From assembly GCA_000697335.1 (NCBI GenBank), contig JNEM01011946.1:1-20758 (forward strand): a stretch of 20,758 nt of DNA, in the 5' to 3' direction. Made by a program: the position numbers and the translations under genes. Below are positions 10,296-20,758 of this stretch, piece by piece. Below the pieces are notes generated by a model, which saw only the letters and a list, made by a program, of their open reading frames with translations, did no database searches and had not been told where the DNA came from. This DNA comes from Conidiobolus incongruus B7586. Lineage: Eukaryota > Entomophthoromycota > Entomophthoromycetes > Entomophthorales > Conidiobolaceae. The stretch's first letter is position 1. Each line of letters opens with the position of its first letter.

Positions 10296-11018
10296 TTAAC
10301 TTAATACGATATTATAAATACCATTTTCGTCGGTAGATTGGGCAATCCAAAGTACGATACAACTACATCATCATTTCTCATTAATAATAAAAATAATGAT
10401 AAAAAATTATTAATTACCTAATTAAAATTAAAACATTTTGAAAAATAATATTAGTTCCAATAAATTGTAAATCATAATTATTACTTAAGTAATATTTTAA
10501 AATAGCTAAAGTCTAAAATAAAAATTAATAAAAATAATTTAAAGATTAAAAATTCAGTTACAATGGAACCAAATAAAGCGCCAGCGTTGGCAGTGATACC
10601 GATAAAAAAGCAGAGACGAGCTTGCCACGCCAAGTTGCTTCCTGAGTAAGTGAATGTATCGCCAGTCATGAGTGAAGGATCTAGTAAATTTACACTTGAA
10701 AAATTATTAACAATTCCAAATAATATTAGCTGTAAAGACTTACACCAACATACCAATAGTACTCACAATACCTGGAGCATAATCCTCAACGTAGGGATAG
10801 AAATCGGGCTTTTGGTGTTGACTGAAGTGAACTATACTGTCAATAAATAACCACCAACCTACTGCAAACTACCAAAATTAGTATGAATTTATAATGAATA
10901 TGAGAAAAATTACCAGAAAGCCGCTGAGATAGACTAAGATAGAACGTTTTCGAGGGCCTAGGGATGGGAGGTTGGGAAGTTGACAAATGAAGGGATGACG
11001 AGGTTGATCAAAATTCAT
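10296..11018 (-). CDS. Vps68/TMEM50 (UPF0220) family membrane protein
   Basis: Rebuilt by splicing on the minus strand, five exons: 11018-10914, 10868-10744, 10694-10562, 10512-10418, 10362-10296, giving 525 nt and 174 residues (yeast Vps68 is 184). Introns are 45, 49, 49 and 55 nt with GTAATT, GTAAGT, GTAACT and GTAATT donors; the first has a TACTAAT branch site. All phases agree. The protein has about four membrane segments. Family landmarks are FAVGWWLFIDS, the PGIVSTIGMLVVN block, the segment DTFTYSGSNLAWQARLCFFI and the last helix ending VLWIAQ. In yeast Vps68 forms a complex with Vps55 at late endosomes and promotes transport to the vacuole. The first intron acceptor could be read as GCAG at 10862, but that gives an early stop, whereas TAG at 10869 restores the conserved block. 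Function is inferred from the family. Confidence 0.88.
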
Positions 11019-11134
11019 GTTGGATAAAGTGACTTGATTTGTTTATTTTTTGGGTTTAGGACTGATGAAATAATGATTTAAATTTGGATTTGGAATAAAT
11101 AAAATTTATGGGTATCGAAATAGGAAAATTGAAT

Positions 11135-11169
11135 ATTGGTGATTGGTGGACTTAGATTTATGTGATTGG
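11135..11169 (-). promoter_or_regulatory. Three CCAAT boxes upstream of the VPS68-like gene
   Basis: ATTGG occurs at 11135-11139, 11142-11146 and 11165-11169, so CCAAT reads on the coding (minus) strand, 117-151 bases upstream of the ATG. Close-set CCAAT motifs at this distance are typical sites of the fungal CCAAT-binding complex. Binding is inferred. Confidence 0.4.
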
Positions 11170-12219
11170 GAAATTGTTATGAAAGTGTTCAAAAAGAATG
11201 AGGTTATATTCAATTAAATGAAATCAGACAAAAACTTATACCTAAAACCTAGAAATATAAAATTTTTATCATCAATGTAATTAATTTAGGTAAAAAATTT
11301 ATAGCATTATTTTTAATGATTAGATAGTTGAAATTTTATTATATGATAGACCTCATTTATAATTATTGAATTATGTTTTCAACGAAATTTAACTGGAATG
11401 AAATTAATAATGTATTAAATTTGATAATGTTTCAATATATTAGTTTTGAATTTTGTGTACCGAACTGTCTAAATTTGTAATTTTTTATCCTAATTAAATA
11501 TATTTGATGGTAATTACAATGAATAGAAATATTCAAATTAATCACTGTATTTAAACACTCATTTCAAATTATGGAATATTGAAATGTAATAGAAAATATC
11601 ATAAAATCCTAATATAAAAATTTTAATTCATGTTATTTAAGATGTAAATTAGTAATAGATTAAATTTGAATCGTTAATTAATTTATATTTTCAATTTGAT
11701 GATTGAATAGTTTTATTCAATTTAATAATAAAATTCACTGTATTATACAAATTTGTTAAATCCTTTTTAATAAAAATATCAAACAAGATATACTCACAAC
11801 ACAATATTATACACACACAAACATATATATATTTATTAATATTATTAGGTTTTATTACCAATATTTCCAATAGAAATTATATATAATTCGAAATTCCAAT
11901 TAGATTTTTAATCCATGCAATTTCCATCAAGAATAATTCAATACTTTAATAATTTTGAATATATTTAAAGTTGAACCATATCACAATTAAGAATTTTATA
12001 CTAAAAGCTTATCACATATGTTAACTTGGATTCATATTGTTTTCATATATATATATATATAATTCAATTAAAATAATTCTATTGTGATTTTAGTGAATTA
12101 TTATATTATATTCATGAATTAGTTAATAAATTCATTATTTTATTTTGGAAATTAGTTAATCAGATAAATATAATTAAACATTAAATAGTACTAAATAATA
12201 TAAAATAGATTTTTAATAA
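11170..12219. other. AT-rich spacer between VPS68-like and ERG24 genes
   Basis: No gene is seen on either strand. It includes the 3' flank of ERG24 and distal upstream DNA of the VPS68-like gene, with an (AT)n run at 12044-12061. Nothing else could be supported. Confidence 0.6.
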
Positions 12220-13551
12220 TTAATAAACGTAGGGAATAATCCTGTAGGGTACTAATTGTCTGTACTGCTTCCAATACTTGCCATACTTGATACTACAGTT
12301 ATGATCGTCACGACTGTCTCTGTGGACGAGGAGAATGAAAAAGTAAACTGCGAAGAAGTAGGGGATCAAATTGTCGTAACCACAAGCGAGACATTGACTG
12401 AAGGACATGATCCAATCGCCAAAGTAATTGATGTGACTAGCAATGCCCCACCAGCCGCTAGTCATCAATCTGCGACCAGTGTCGGTTTCAATGTAGGAAA
12501 TGTGGGCGAGCGCAGGATCGTCGGGATTTGATCTGAATTTGTCTTTTTGGCCATTAGCTTGTCTGAAAATAATGTATCCAACGATATTCATGGCGAGAAC
12601 GAAGATGATCTGACTCCAGGTGAGTTCGACGTGAACGAGTGTTAAGTATCTGGCTTGGAGCGTGTAGAAGAAGGGTACCCAAGCGACATCCCCGAACATT
12701 AACATATAGCCAAATCCGTCAGAAATAATATCCATGGTGGTGAGTACACAGCGTTGATTGTAAAGAGAGTCAATCACATAGTAAATCTGGGAAAGAGTAA
12801 CAAACAACATGGAAAAAGTGACATGTCCTTGCAACTGGTGGTGCTGCTTAGCAATCATACACAAATTGAGGACGATCCAACCCATAAGACCGGGACGCAA
12901 TTCGAAAAATTCCTTGAGGTCAAGGCAACCAATACTGGGGTTGAGTTCTCTACCCATCCAAAAGTCGTAAATGAACTTTCCACTGTTACCACCCAAAGCC
13001 AACAATTTGTTGGGTTGATAGGATGAGTACCACAAGTAGAGAGCTGCAAGAGTTGTAAAGATGATAGCGGTACACAAAAGCTGGAAGAATTGGTCATAAA
13101 CTACAAGGAAAGGAGCGTGACCCCAAGTGAAAAAGGTGAAGGCAGCTAATCCCAAAGTAATCAATAAAACCTTGAAACCTAAACAAATCCATTAGCACAA
13201 GGTAGTAAACATATAATACCAATTATTACCATTCTGTTTATACTGCACATAGCCGCCATTTCTCAACTTAGTACCCTGAACCCACTCTCCAGGCACAATG
13301 TACCACATAAAGACTTGATAAGCGAGCCAACCCAAATAAATCTTAGCAGCTGTCCAACTTAACATCCTATCAAGTGTCAATAACCTCAAAATATTGGGAA
13401 TATTATTCGGACATCCCGTTTCGGTACAGATAGCATATTGAAATATTAAAAATAGAGGGGTACCAACACTTACTATGGAAGTGCCCAACACTCCGAAAAA
13501 TTCTAGTTCTTTAGTTACAGGGTTTAATTCTGTGTCTTTAGATTTGGTCAT
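12220..13551 (-). CDS. ERG24: C-14 sterol reductase (Erg24)
   Basis: Two exons, 13551-13230 and 13178-12220, encode 426 residues (yeast Erg24 is 438). The 51-nt intron (GTAATA...TTTAG, with a GTGCTAAT branch region) interrupts a Gly codon in phase 1 and joins KQNG to FKVLL. Erg24 uses NADPH to reduce the C14-15 double bond left after Erg11 action in ergosterol synthesis, in the ER membrane. The polytopic hydrophobic profile fits. The sterol reductase signatures are present: GNSGKFIYDFWMGRELNPS at about residues 171-189, followed by DLKEFFELRPGLMGW, and LLVHRDSRDDHNCSIKYG at about 390-407, ending PYRIIPYVY. The ELRPGL wording and overall length favour Erg24 over its relative Erg4. The start MTKSKDTELNP precedes the conserved EFFG block. 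All residues expected for function that I can judge are present, so the gene looks intact. Confidence 0.94.
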
Positions 13552-14774
13552 AATTTATTGTTATTAATAATGTGGTTAATTAATTTTTCATAATATTATT
13601 TTTTTTAATAATTGTAGTGAATTCAATCTTAACATATTAGATATTTATACTCATCAAAATCCACTTTCTTACAATGGGTTTTTAAATTTATCCTATACCT
13701 TCCCAATTTGGAAAGTTGTATACTTCTTAAAATTCTCTATATTAAATTGATTTCATTATTTAATTCAATAATTTAATTTAATCATTTTAAATTTAATTGA
13801 AATCAGAATTTTAATATTTACAGGAAAGAATTGATATGTCGTTTTATTCAATGTATAAAATCATGTTATTGAAATTTTATATAAATTATTTATTATTCAA
13901 TTTATTAATTTTGATATATTTATTATATAATACTTAAAAATATCTTTATTAATATTTCCAAATTAGTATAAATTTCAAAAAAAATTAATTTGTGAAAAAT
14001 TTTTATTTGATATTACCAAAATGAAGCAATTCAGAAAAATTAAATTTCATAATTAAAACTTTATAAATCCAATATGAATGTTTATCCAATATTAAAATTG
14101 ATGTATCTTTTTGGTGATAATTATTTGGGATGAGTGCATATATTTAGAAACATTAAGATAAAATTATATGAAAAAGATTTTAACAAATGATCTCTAATCG
14201 GGTTATAGGGTTGTTTATTTAAACACTAAATTTTGATAAATATTTTTCAATGATCTATAATATATATATATATATATATATACATAATATTAAGTTTCAA
14301 GGAAATTTCATTTATGAATTATTACATAATTGTTTACGATATTGAGTATAAACTAGGACAACCTCAATATTTTATTCTTTGAACCTGATAATTATTTTGA
14401 TTATTGTATATTGAATGCACTAGATTAATATAATTTGAAAATAATAATAATGATAATGAAGAAATAATTAGATAATAAGGTGATCTATTATAGAGATGAA
14501 ATTACAATATGAATAAGTATTAAGCTATAATATATCAATAGTATTAATTTGAATATAAGATACTAATATTTAAATTCAATAATATAGATATTTTTACTTT
14601 TGGGAACATAAATATGGTAAATTTGGCTTTATTTCTCTTAAGTTATAATATTTTGCCAATAGAATCATATCATATATATATGATTTTATCTTGATATTGA
14701 TATTATTATCTATTATATTAATATTTAAATGGATATTTATTTTTAAAAAATTTTTTATTTATAATCTCCTTATT
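13552..14774. other. AT-rich upstream spacer of ERG24
   Basis: Presumed promoter of ERG24 (close to 13552) followed by AT-rich DNA with no ORF. It contains a (TA)11 run at 14261-14282 and a small palindrome around 14665-14685. No sterol-response motif could be singled out by eye. Confidence 0.6.
14261..14282. repeat. (TA)11 microsatellite
   Basis: An uninterrupted TA run, the longest in the window by eye. Confidence 0.9.
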
Positions 14775-14779
14775 AAAAT
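14775..14779. repeat. Target-site duplication, left copy
   Basis: AAAAT directly abuts the outer edge of the left LTR and matches AAAAT at 20490-20494. Five bases is the usual duplication length for Ty3/Gypsy integration. In such AT-rich DNA a chance match is possible, but both sit exactly at the LTR edges. Confidence 0.65.
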
Positions 14780-15175
14780 TATAAGTGTAGTGGTAGTTAA
14801 ACTAATATAATGTAGAGGAAGACTTAATATAAAAGTAGTGTGGCATAGAACATGGTAATATAATGTGGCTGTAGTGTGCAATTGTAAACAAAGTTTAATT
14901 AAGCTTCAAACTAGGATGAGTCACTGATATATTAAGATTTATATTAAGTAATGCCAATATCCTATAATATTAACAGAATATAGTTTTAATTTTAGAAATA
15001 GTGTAAAAGTAAGAAATAATAAGAATTGAAAGGAAAAAAAACCTAGTTTATTAAATAATTCAATGTTATTTATATAATTAATTTAATTATATAAGTATAA
15101 ATTAATTATATAATTTATAGTTAATTGAATTATATAAAAGTATATATAAGAATTTAAAGAATTAGTTTTTTAATA
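14780..15175 (-). repeat. 3' LTR of the Ty3/Gypsy-type fossil
   Basis: Aligns along its length with 20089-20489, with differences mainly of the G/A and C/T kind and a small length change in an A-run near 15030. It keeps somewhat more CA and TG steps than the other LTR. On the minus strand it is the downstream LTR, following the purine tract. Confidence 0.9.
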
Positions 15176-15182
15176 CTCCCTT
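15176..15182 (-). other. Polypurine tract of the fossil
   Basis: On the minus strand AAGGGAG lies immediately upstream of the 3' LTR, the place where plus-strand DNA synthesis is primed in LTR retrotransposons. G-runs are rare in this AT-rich element, which makes the tract stand out. Confidence 0.6.
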
Positions 15183-17539
15183 AGTAAATTTTTTAAAAGA
15201 AACATACTCCCTAAATTTTTACAAATAGGTATAATAAGCTAAAATATTCTTAATATTCTCTAAGAGTTCTTATATAGCTTCTTTAATAAAATAACCTATT
15301 TATTTTATATAGAAATAAAACTTATTCCTAACAAATTTAGATTTAATTATATAATTAGCATAGTATTTTTCTTCTCTATTTTAATTAATAATTAGATCTA
15401 GTTTTAAAGTTTTTAATTAATTAGGAAAAGTGTTAAAATCTTTAAAATATAGTTTAATTTTAGATATATAAAAGGTAGGGTTGATCCTCAAAGTTAAAAA
15501 TAATTCTAAGGTAATATTTTTAAAATTTGAATCAATAAATTAAATTTTATAAGGATTATAATATAATAGTAAATATTTGGGATTTAAACCAGATTTAAGT
15601 AGGGTAGGTTTAAAGGTAAATTATTCTAAATATACAAACATGTTAATTTTATATTTAAGAGGATTTTTAGATAGCTTTAAGTATTGTTATTTTATAATCC
15701 TTTAATTTTCTTCTAAGTTAAATTTAACAAAAGAATTAATATGTTTGATATTAGATTAAAATTCAACAATATCTAAAGGTAAGTTAATTTAAAATTTTAG
15801 AGTAATTATTAAATTAGGATATTTACTATAATTGATAAAATAAAAGCTAAACCTTATTAATTTGTTAATAGAGATATTAAATAAATATTAAAGTTAGTAG
15901 ATATAAGTATTTTAATTTAATTGATTAGTGTTAATATAAGCTTTAATTATTTGCTTTAAGGTTTTAATAGTTTTTTCAGCAAGTTTATTGGTTTAGTAAT
16001 AATTGGTAGTAGATATAGCTAAGTTAATTTTAAAAGAAGAAGATAGTAACTTCTAAAATTAAAAGTTAAATTACACATCTCTATTAGATATAATAGTTTG
16101 TAGAATTCTATAATAGGTAAAAATAATAAAAAAATAACAATTGTACAACATTTTTAACTATGGAAGTTTTGAAATAAAGAATAAAATAAACATATTTGCA
16201 AAATAAATTAATTGCAATTAGTAAGTTATTATAACTATTTGTTGATTTAAGAATTTTTATAAAATTAAGTTAGATTTGTTGTTAAGTTTTATTAGAGACT
16301 TATAAAAGAATAAGTTTATTATATTTTAGTTAAGTATTATATTTAATTCTTTAGCATATATTATAAGTATTAATGTATTTCTAAACTAATTTAACTAGGG
16401 AAAATTAATAGTACTTTATTTTAATTCTCTTAGTAGTTTTTAACTAGTTTTAATATTCTCTAACAAGTAAATAATAGCATTCATTAAATATTATTTATTA
16501 AATCTTAAGAATATTAAAAACATATAAACAATTATTATAATATAGTAAGTTATTTATAATTTTAAATCTTTTAACATATTTTAATTAATTTTCTAATAGT
16601 TTAAAAAGTTTTTCTTTAACTAAAATAAAAAAATCATTATTTAATAATATTTCTTAAAGTAATTTAATAAATTTTTTATTTCCTTTATTAATAATTATTA
16701 AGTTAATATTTGCTAGGTTTTTATAATTAACACAAAAGGGTAAATATATAAGATTTTTTAATAAAGTATCTATAATATAATTTTATTAACCTAAAAGATA
16801 TTAAATAAAGAAAAGATAAGCTTAAATAGTTTTAATTTATTTAACTTATTTTCTTAATAAATATTTCTGAGTATTTAAGTAGATATGTAATTTATAATCT
16901 GTAAATATTAAGAAAAAGTTATAAGATAAAAAATATAAATGATTTTTGATTATTTCTACCAAAGCAAAGAGTTTTTATTTATAAACTAGGTATTTTAATT
17001 TAGCTGGTTTTATTTTTCTTAACTAGAATGTTATTGGTTTTAAAGTAATATTTATAAGGTTAAACTCAACTTATTCTCCTTTATTTATTATTTTATTTTA
17101 TAGTTAAAAGGTAAAATATAAATTAAATTTATATTAAGCTAACTATTTATTAATTGTAAAAAAACTAAAGTTAGTAAAAATAATAGTAGGTAGTTTTAAA
17201 TTAAAAATAAATAAAGTAAGAACATTAATAATATAGAAAATTAAAGTATTTATATAGAAAGTATATAGTGGGGTTATATAAAAAGAGAGGTTTTCTTTAA
17301 GAAATTAATAAGAGAAGTAATAAGTTTAATAAAAAAATCAATGAAATTTTTAAAGTAAATTAATAATTTAAGTATAAACATAAGTTAATCTTTGTTTATA
17401 AATATAATAAAAACTTTAACACTATTAAGTTTAGTTAAATCAATATTAATTTTTTAAAAAGAAATAATATAACTATAGAAAAAGATAGAAAAGGTATTAA
17501 AGATATATTTTGATAGTTTTAAAAGTAATTTATATTTTT

Positions 17540-17940
17540 GAATAATTTGTAAAACTTAATTAACATATCAAATATATTTTTCTTTAGTTTTTAAATAAAT
17601 TAGGATATTATTAAGGTAGGTAATAATAAAGTTATTAAAAATAAAATTAAAAAGGGAATTGATAAATTAAATAAAAGTTACAAGGGTATTATATAATCTA
17701 AAGTTTATAATAATAAATTTATAGTAACTTAAAAGAGTATTGAAAATAGTTAAAGGGATAGAATTTTCTTTAACTTTAATATTATAATATCTATTTTTAA
17801 TATCTAATTTAATAAATATAATTGATTTAAGTAGTTTATCTTTAATATCATGTAAGTTTAATAATAAAGTTTTATCCTTGATAGTTTTAAAGTTTAAAAC
17901 ATAGTTATTGATATATAGTTTTTAACCACCATTAATTTTT
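17540..17940 (-). other. Reverse-transcriptase-like remnant in the fossil
   Basis: Reading the minus strand, scattered short blocks resemble the Ty3/Gypsy reverse-transcriptase palm, including a degraded version of the catalytic YxDD box near 17607-17618 and the preceding KLD-type block. This fixes the family and orientation. The region is decayed and non-coding. The RNase H and integrase parts would be expected at lower coordinates and gag/protease at higher ones, but I could not recognise them individually. Confidence 0.65.
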
Positions 17941-20070
17941 TTTACAAAGAGAATTAAAAATCTATATAATAAGGAAAAAGGTTTAATATACCTATTCTTA
18001 AATAGTTTTCAAATTTCTTCTTTTAAAGTTTAATATTATTTAAAGAATAAATGATAAGTAAACTTTAAGTATAGTTGTATATTAAAGAGTAGTTTAATTT
18101 TATGCTTAATATTATATTTAAGAGGTAATTTATCTACAAGTTTAAAAATATTAACAAATTAACTTACTATATTATATAAGAAATGGTTATTAAATATAAC
18201 TTTATTGAAATTAACAAATAAAGTATTAATAGATAAATAATAAATAAATATATATCCTTATAAATTAATAAAGTTTTTAATTAGTTTTTTATATTAGTTT
18301 TTGTTAATAATAATAGAATTATTTGTTACAATTATAAAGTTAGTGTTAGGTATAGTATTTAATAATTTTATAGTAAGGTAATATAAATATTCTAAGATTA
18401 ATTCTATTAATTTCTTTTAGAATATGAAAAAAATAGATTTGTAACCTTTTAGGGTAATATTTATAAATATAAAACTCTGATATTCAAACTAATTTTAACC
18501 TAATATAAAATTATAACTAATGTTACTAACTAGGAATTTAATATATTAAAAGTAGTTAGGGGATAATAATAGGTATTTAAATATAGTACCAGATGTTTAT
18601 TCTATTAAGTAGTTAATATATTTAATTATCAAGTTACTTTTTTAAATAGGTAAAAATAACTTTAAAATAATAAAAGAGGAGATAATATAATTAAAATAAC
18701 TAGAATTAATTAAAACACTAACAAGTGTGTTTATAAAAGGATTAATTAACATAAACAATAAAATAATAGTTAAAGGTAAAAAATTACAAGGTAAAATTAG
18801 TTATTAAAATATTTTTAGTTTTTAATAGTTTAATCAGTTAGATTTCTCTAGTATATATAATTTAATTTGTAAAATCAATAGTCTATTAGAATTTTTGTGG
18901 ATTAGATTAAAATCTATTAACTAATTATAAAAGGGGTAATTTTAAAGTTATATTAATATTATTCAAGTTTAATTTATAGTTAATAGGTTAAGATTATTGA
19001 AAATTAAACAAATGTTATTTTTTTAAAGGGTATTTATTAGCTTTATAATTAACTTAAGTTTTTTAATAGTAATAACAACTTTTATTTACTTTCAAATAAA
19101 CTTTAGTTTTTTTACTAAAGATTTTCTCATAAAGCTTTAAAGTAGAAATATTTATTATTTGAAATTTAAGTAAGTTAAAGTAAATTTTAAAAGATTAATT
19201 CTTAAGGTAAAAAAATTTAGTTATAAAGTAAAAGATATCATCAATTATAATTGTTATATCATAAATATCAGAGAAAAACATATTATTAAAATATTCCCTA
19301 CTAACTAATTAGAGTTTGAAGATTAAAACATTATAATAGTTTGTAGATTTATTCTTTTTCAGTGATATTTAATATATTTAAGCATATCTTATTAAATTTC
19401 TCAATTAATTATCTTGTAGAAGTTTTTTATTTAAGCTAGGAAAGTTTTTCTCTTGTTAATTAAACTTAATTTTTTAAGTAATATCATTTTTTAAAAGCTT
19501 TTTCTAATTGTTTAAAAGTTTATATCTTTATAATAAATTATTTTCCTGAAGGTTTTTTAGAATTAAGTTTATAATAAGTTAATTACTAAATATAAATAGA
19601 TTTTTCTAAAAAAAAGTGGTTAATTTAAAGATATTCTTTAAATTTTTATTAGGGATTAAATTAAGATAATTCTTTATATTTTTAAAGTAATTTTTAAATT
19701 TATAAAGGTTTTTAAAACTATTATAAGTAGTTAATATGTTTTTAAAGATATTAAAAAGGTAGTTTAATATATTAACTATAGTAAAATAGCTAGTTTGTTA
19801 AATTTAAACTTTTTGAGATATATTTTTTTCAATCAAAAGTTATCTAATATAAGCTTCTTAAAAGGTAATAAGTTTTTAAAGACTAAAATCTTAGATTTAT
19901 TTAGTAATTAAGCTACTATCATTATTAAAATAATATAAGAGTATTTCTTTTTTTAGTGGTGTTATAGTATATAGTGTTAAATTTAAATAAAATAAATTAT
20001 AGATAAAATTTAAAATAATAATAATTAAGTTTAATATAAATAGTTATTAATTTCTAATAGGTTTTTAATA

Positions 20071-20088
20071 GTTTTATTATTGCTACTA
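20071..20088 (-). other. Primer-binding-like site of the fossil
   Basis: On the minus strand the bases just inside the 5' LTR read TAGTAGCAATAATA. This resembles a tRNA-complementary site beginning TGGTAGC (as for initiator Met tRNA) after G-to-A change. The assignment to a tRNA is tentative. Confidence 0.45.
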
Positions 20089-20489
20089 TATAAGTATAAT
20101 GATAATTAAACTAATATAGTATAGAAGAAAACTTAATATAAAAGTAGTATAGTATAGAATATAATAATATAATGTAGCTATAGTATACAAGTATAAATAA
20201 AGTTTAATTAAACTTCAAACTAGGATAAATTATTAATATATTAAGATTTATATTAGGTAGTGCTAATATCTTATAATATTAATAGAATATAGTTTCAATT
20301 TTAGAAATAGTGTAAAAGTAAGAAATAATAAGAATTGAGAGGAAAAAATAAAAAACCTAGTTTATTAGATAATTCAATGTTATTTATACAATTAATTAAA
20401 CTATATAAGTATAAATTAATCATATAATTTATAGTTAATTGAATTATATAAAAATATATATAAGAATTTAGAGAACTAATCTTTTAATA
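20089..20489 (-). repeat. 5' LTR of the Ty3/Gypsy-type fossil
   Basis: Pairs with 14780-15175. On the minus strand it is the upstream LTR and would have carried the promoter. It appears slightly more transition-decayed than its partner at its interior edge (20095-20200). Confidence 0.9.
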
Positions 20490-20494
20490 AAAAT
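20490..20494. repeat. Target-site duplication, right copy
   Basis: AAAAT follows the outer edge of the right LTR and equals the left flank at 14775-14779. Confidence 0.65.
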
Positions 20495-20758
20495 ATATTA
20501 TAATTCTAGTTATACAAATTATAAATTAATGATAACTTCTAATAAATTATAATTTTAATGGTAATGCCATTAAAAGCTATTATAGTTAATTTAAAATAAT
20601 CCAATAGTTAAAATTTTTTATTATTACTAAGGTAATTAAGTTTGATTTTCTATAAAAAAGTTTTATATTTCAGTTTATATATATCTTTTAATATTAAATT
20701 ATATTATTCTAAATATATAAACTTATATTTTTTTAATTTCCTTATTTATTCTTTAATA
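20495..20758. other. AT-rich flank, possibly another decayed repeat
   Basis: No gene is seen. CA and TG steps are also sparse here, so the retrotransposon may have landed in, or lie next to, another decayed repeat. The window ends before this can be judged. Confidence 0.4.

Larger units (their letters stand above)
14780..20489 (-). mobile_element. Ty3/Gypsy-type LTR retrotransposon fossil, RIP-like decay
   Basis: About 5.7 kb, with two direct LTRs of about 400 bases around an internal region of about 4.9 kb. The minus-strand orientation is shown by a primer-binding-like site inside the right LTR, a purine tract inside the left LTR, and reverse-transcriptase-like blocks readable only on the minus strand near 17.5-17.95 kb. 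LTR tips read TA...TA on the minus strand, as expected from TG...CA after transitions. The outline looks whole, with both LTRs and a target duplication, but the coding part is broken at very many places and holds no long open frame. Across the internal region CA, TG and CG are scarce and TA is in great excess, a pattern like repeat-induced point mutation. LTR divergence (roughly a tenth of positions, mostly transitions) cannot be read as a clock for that reason, so the age is unknown but not recent. Confidence 0.9.

Noticed and set aside
12256-13097. Plus-strand and offset frames across ERG24
   Set aside because: They are shadows of the ERG24 exon. The minus-strand frame carries both sterol reductase signatures.

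Overview
The window is nuclear DNA of a fungus. It is extremely AT-rich outside genes. It carries fungal cell-wall and sterol genes (a KRE6/SKN1-type GH16 protein and an ERG24 C-14 sterol reductase). Its genes have many very short introns: the twelve I could place are 45-55 nt, with GTAAGT-like donors, TACTAAT/CTAAT-like branch sites and TAG/CAG/AAG acceptors. I cannot name the species or, with confidence, the phylum.

Layout: 1-4000 is a gene-poor AT desert with microsatellites and one small unexplained ORF. Its last 400 bases look like a promoter, with CCAAT boxes, a hairpin and a TATA box. At 4466-6035 (+) lies a two-exon KRE6/SKN1-like gene. At 6036-7964 is intergenic DNA with an inverted repeat (6221-6345) and a GC-richer LTR-like fragment that starts at 7307. 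At 7965-10203 (+) is a seven-exon gene for a membrane-anchored amidohydrolase of the YtcJ/AepA-like type, broken by in-frame stops and one frameshift. Convergent with it, and only 92 bp away, is a five-exon VPS68/TMEM50 (UPF0220) gene at 10296-11018 (-). None of the open reading frames there shows that gene whole, and I rebuilt it by splicing by eye. After 1.2 kb of AT-rich spacer comes the two-exon ERG24 gene at 12220-13551 (-). After another 1.2 kb, a complete-looking insertion of a Ty3/Gypsy-type LTR retrotransposon fossil fills 14780-20489 (-). It is flanked by a 5-bp target duplication AAAAT, and its coding part is erased by massive transition-type decay (RIP-like).

The host genes are housekeeping. 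KRE6-like proteins support beta-1,6-glucan assembly in the secretory pathway. Erg24 reduces the C14-15 double bond in ergosterol synthesis in the ER. Vps68 acts with Vps55 in late endosome to vacuole traffic. They share membrane and cell-surface biology, but nothing here shows they are co-regulated. I found no gene cluster, CRISPR array, tRNA or rRNA, and no clearly new system. The most interesting points are the mutational contrast between the two LTR elements, the broken amidohydrolase with its splice sites kept, and the very uniform mini-introns.
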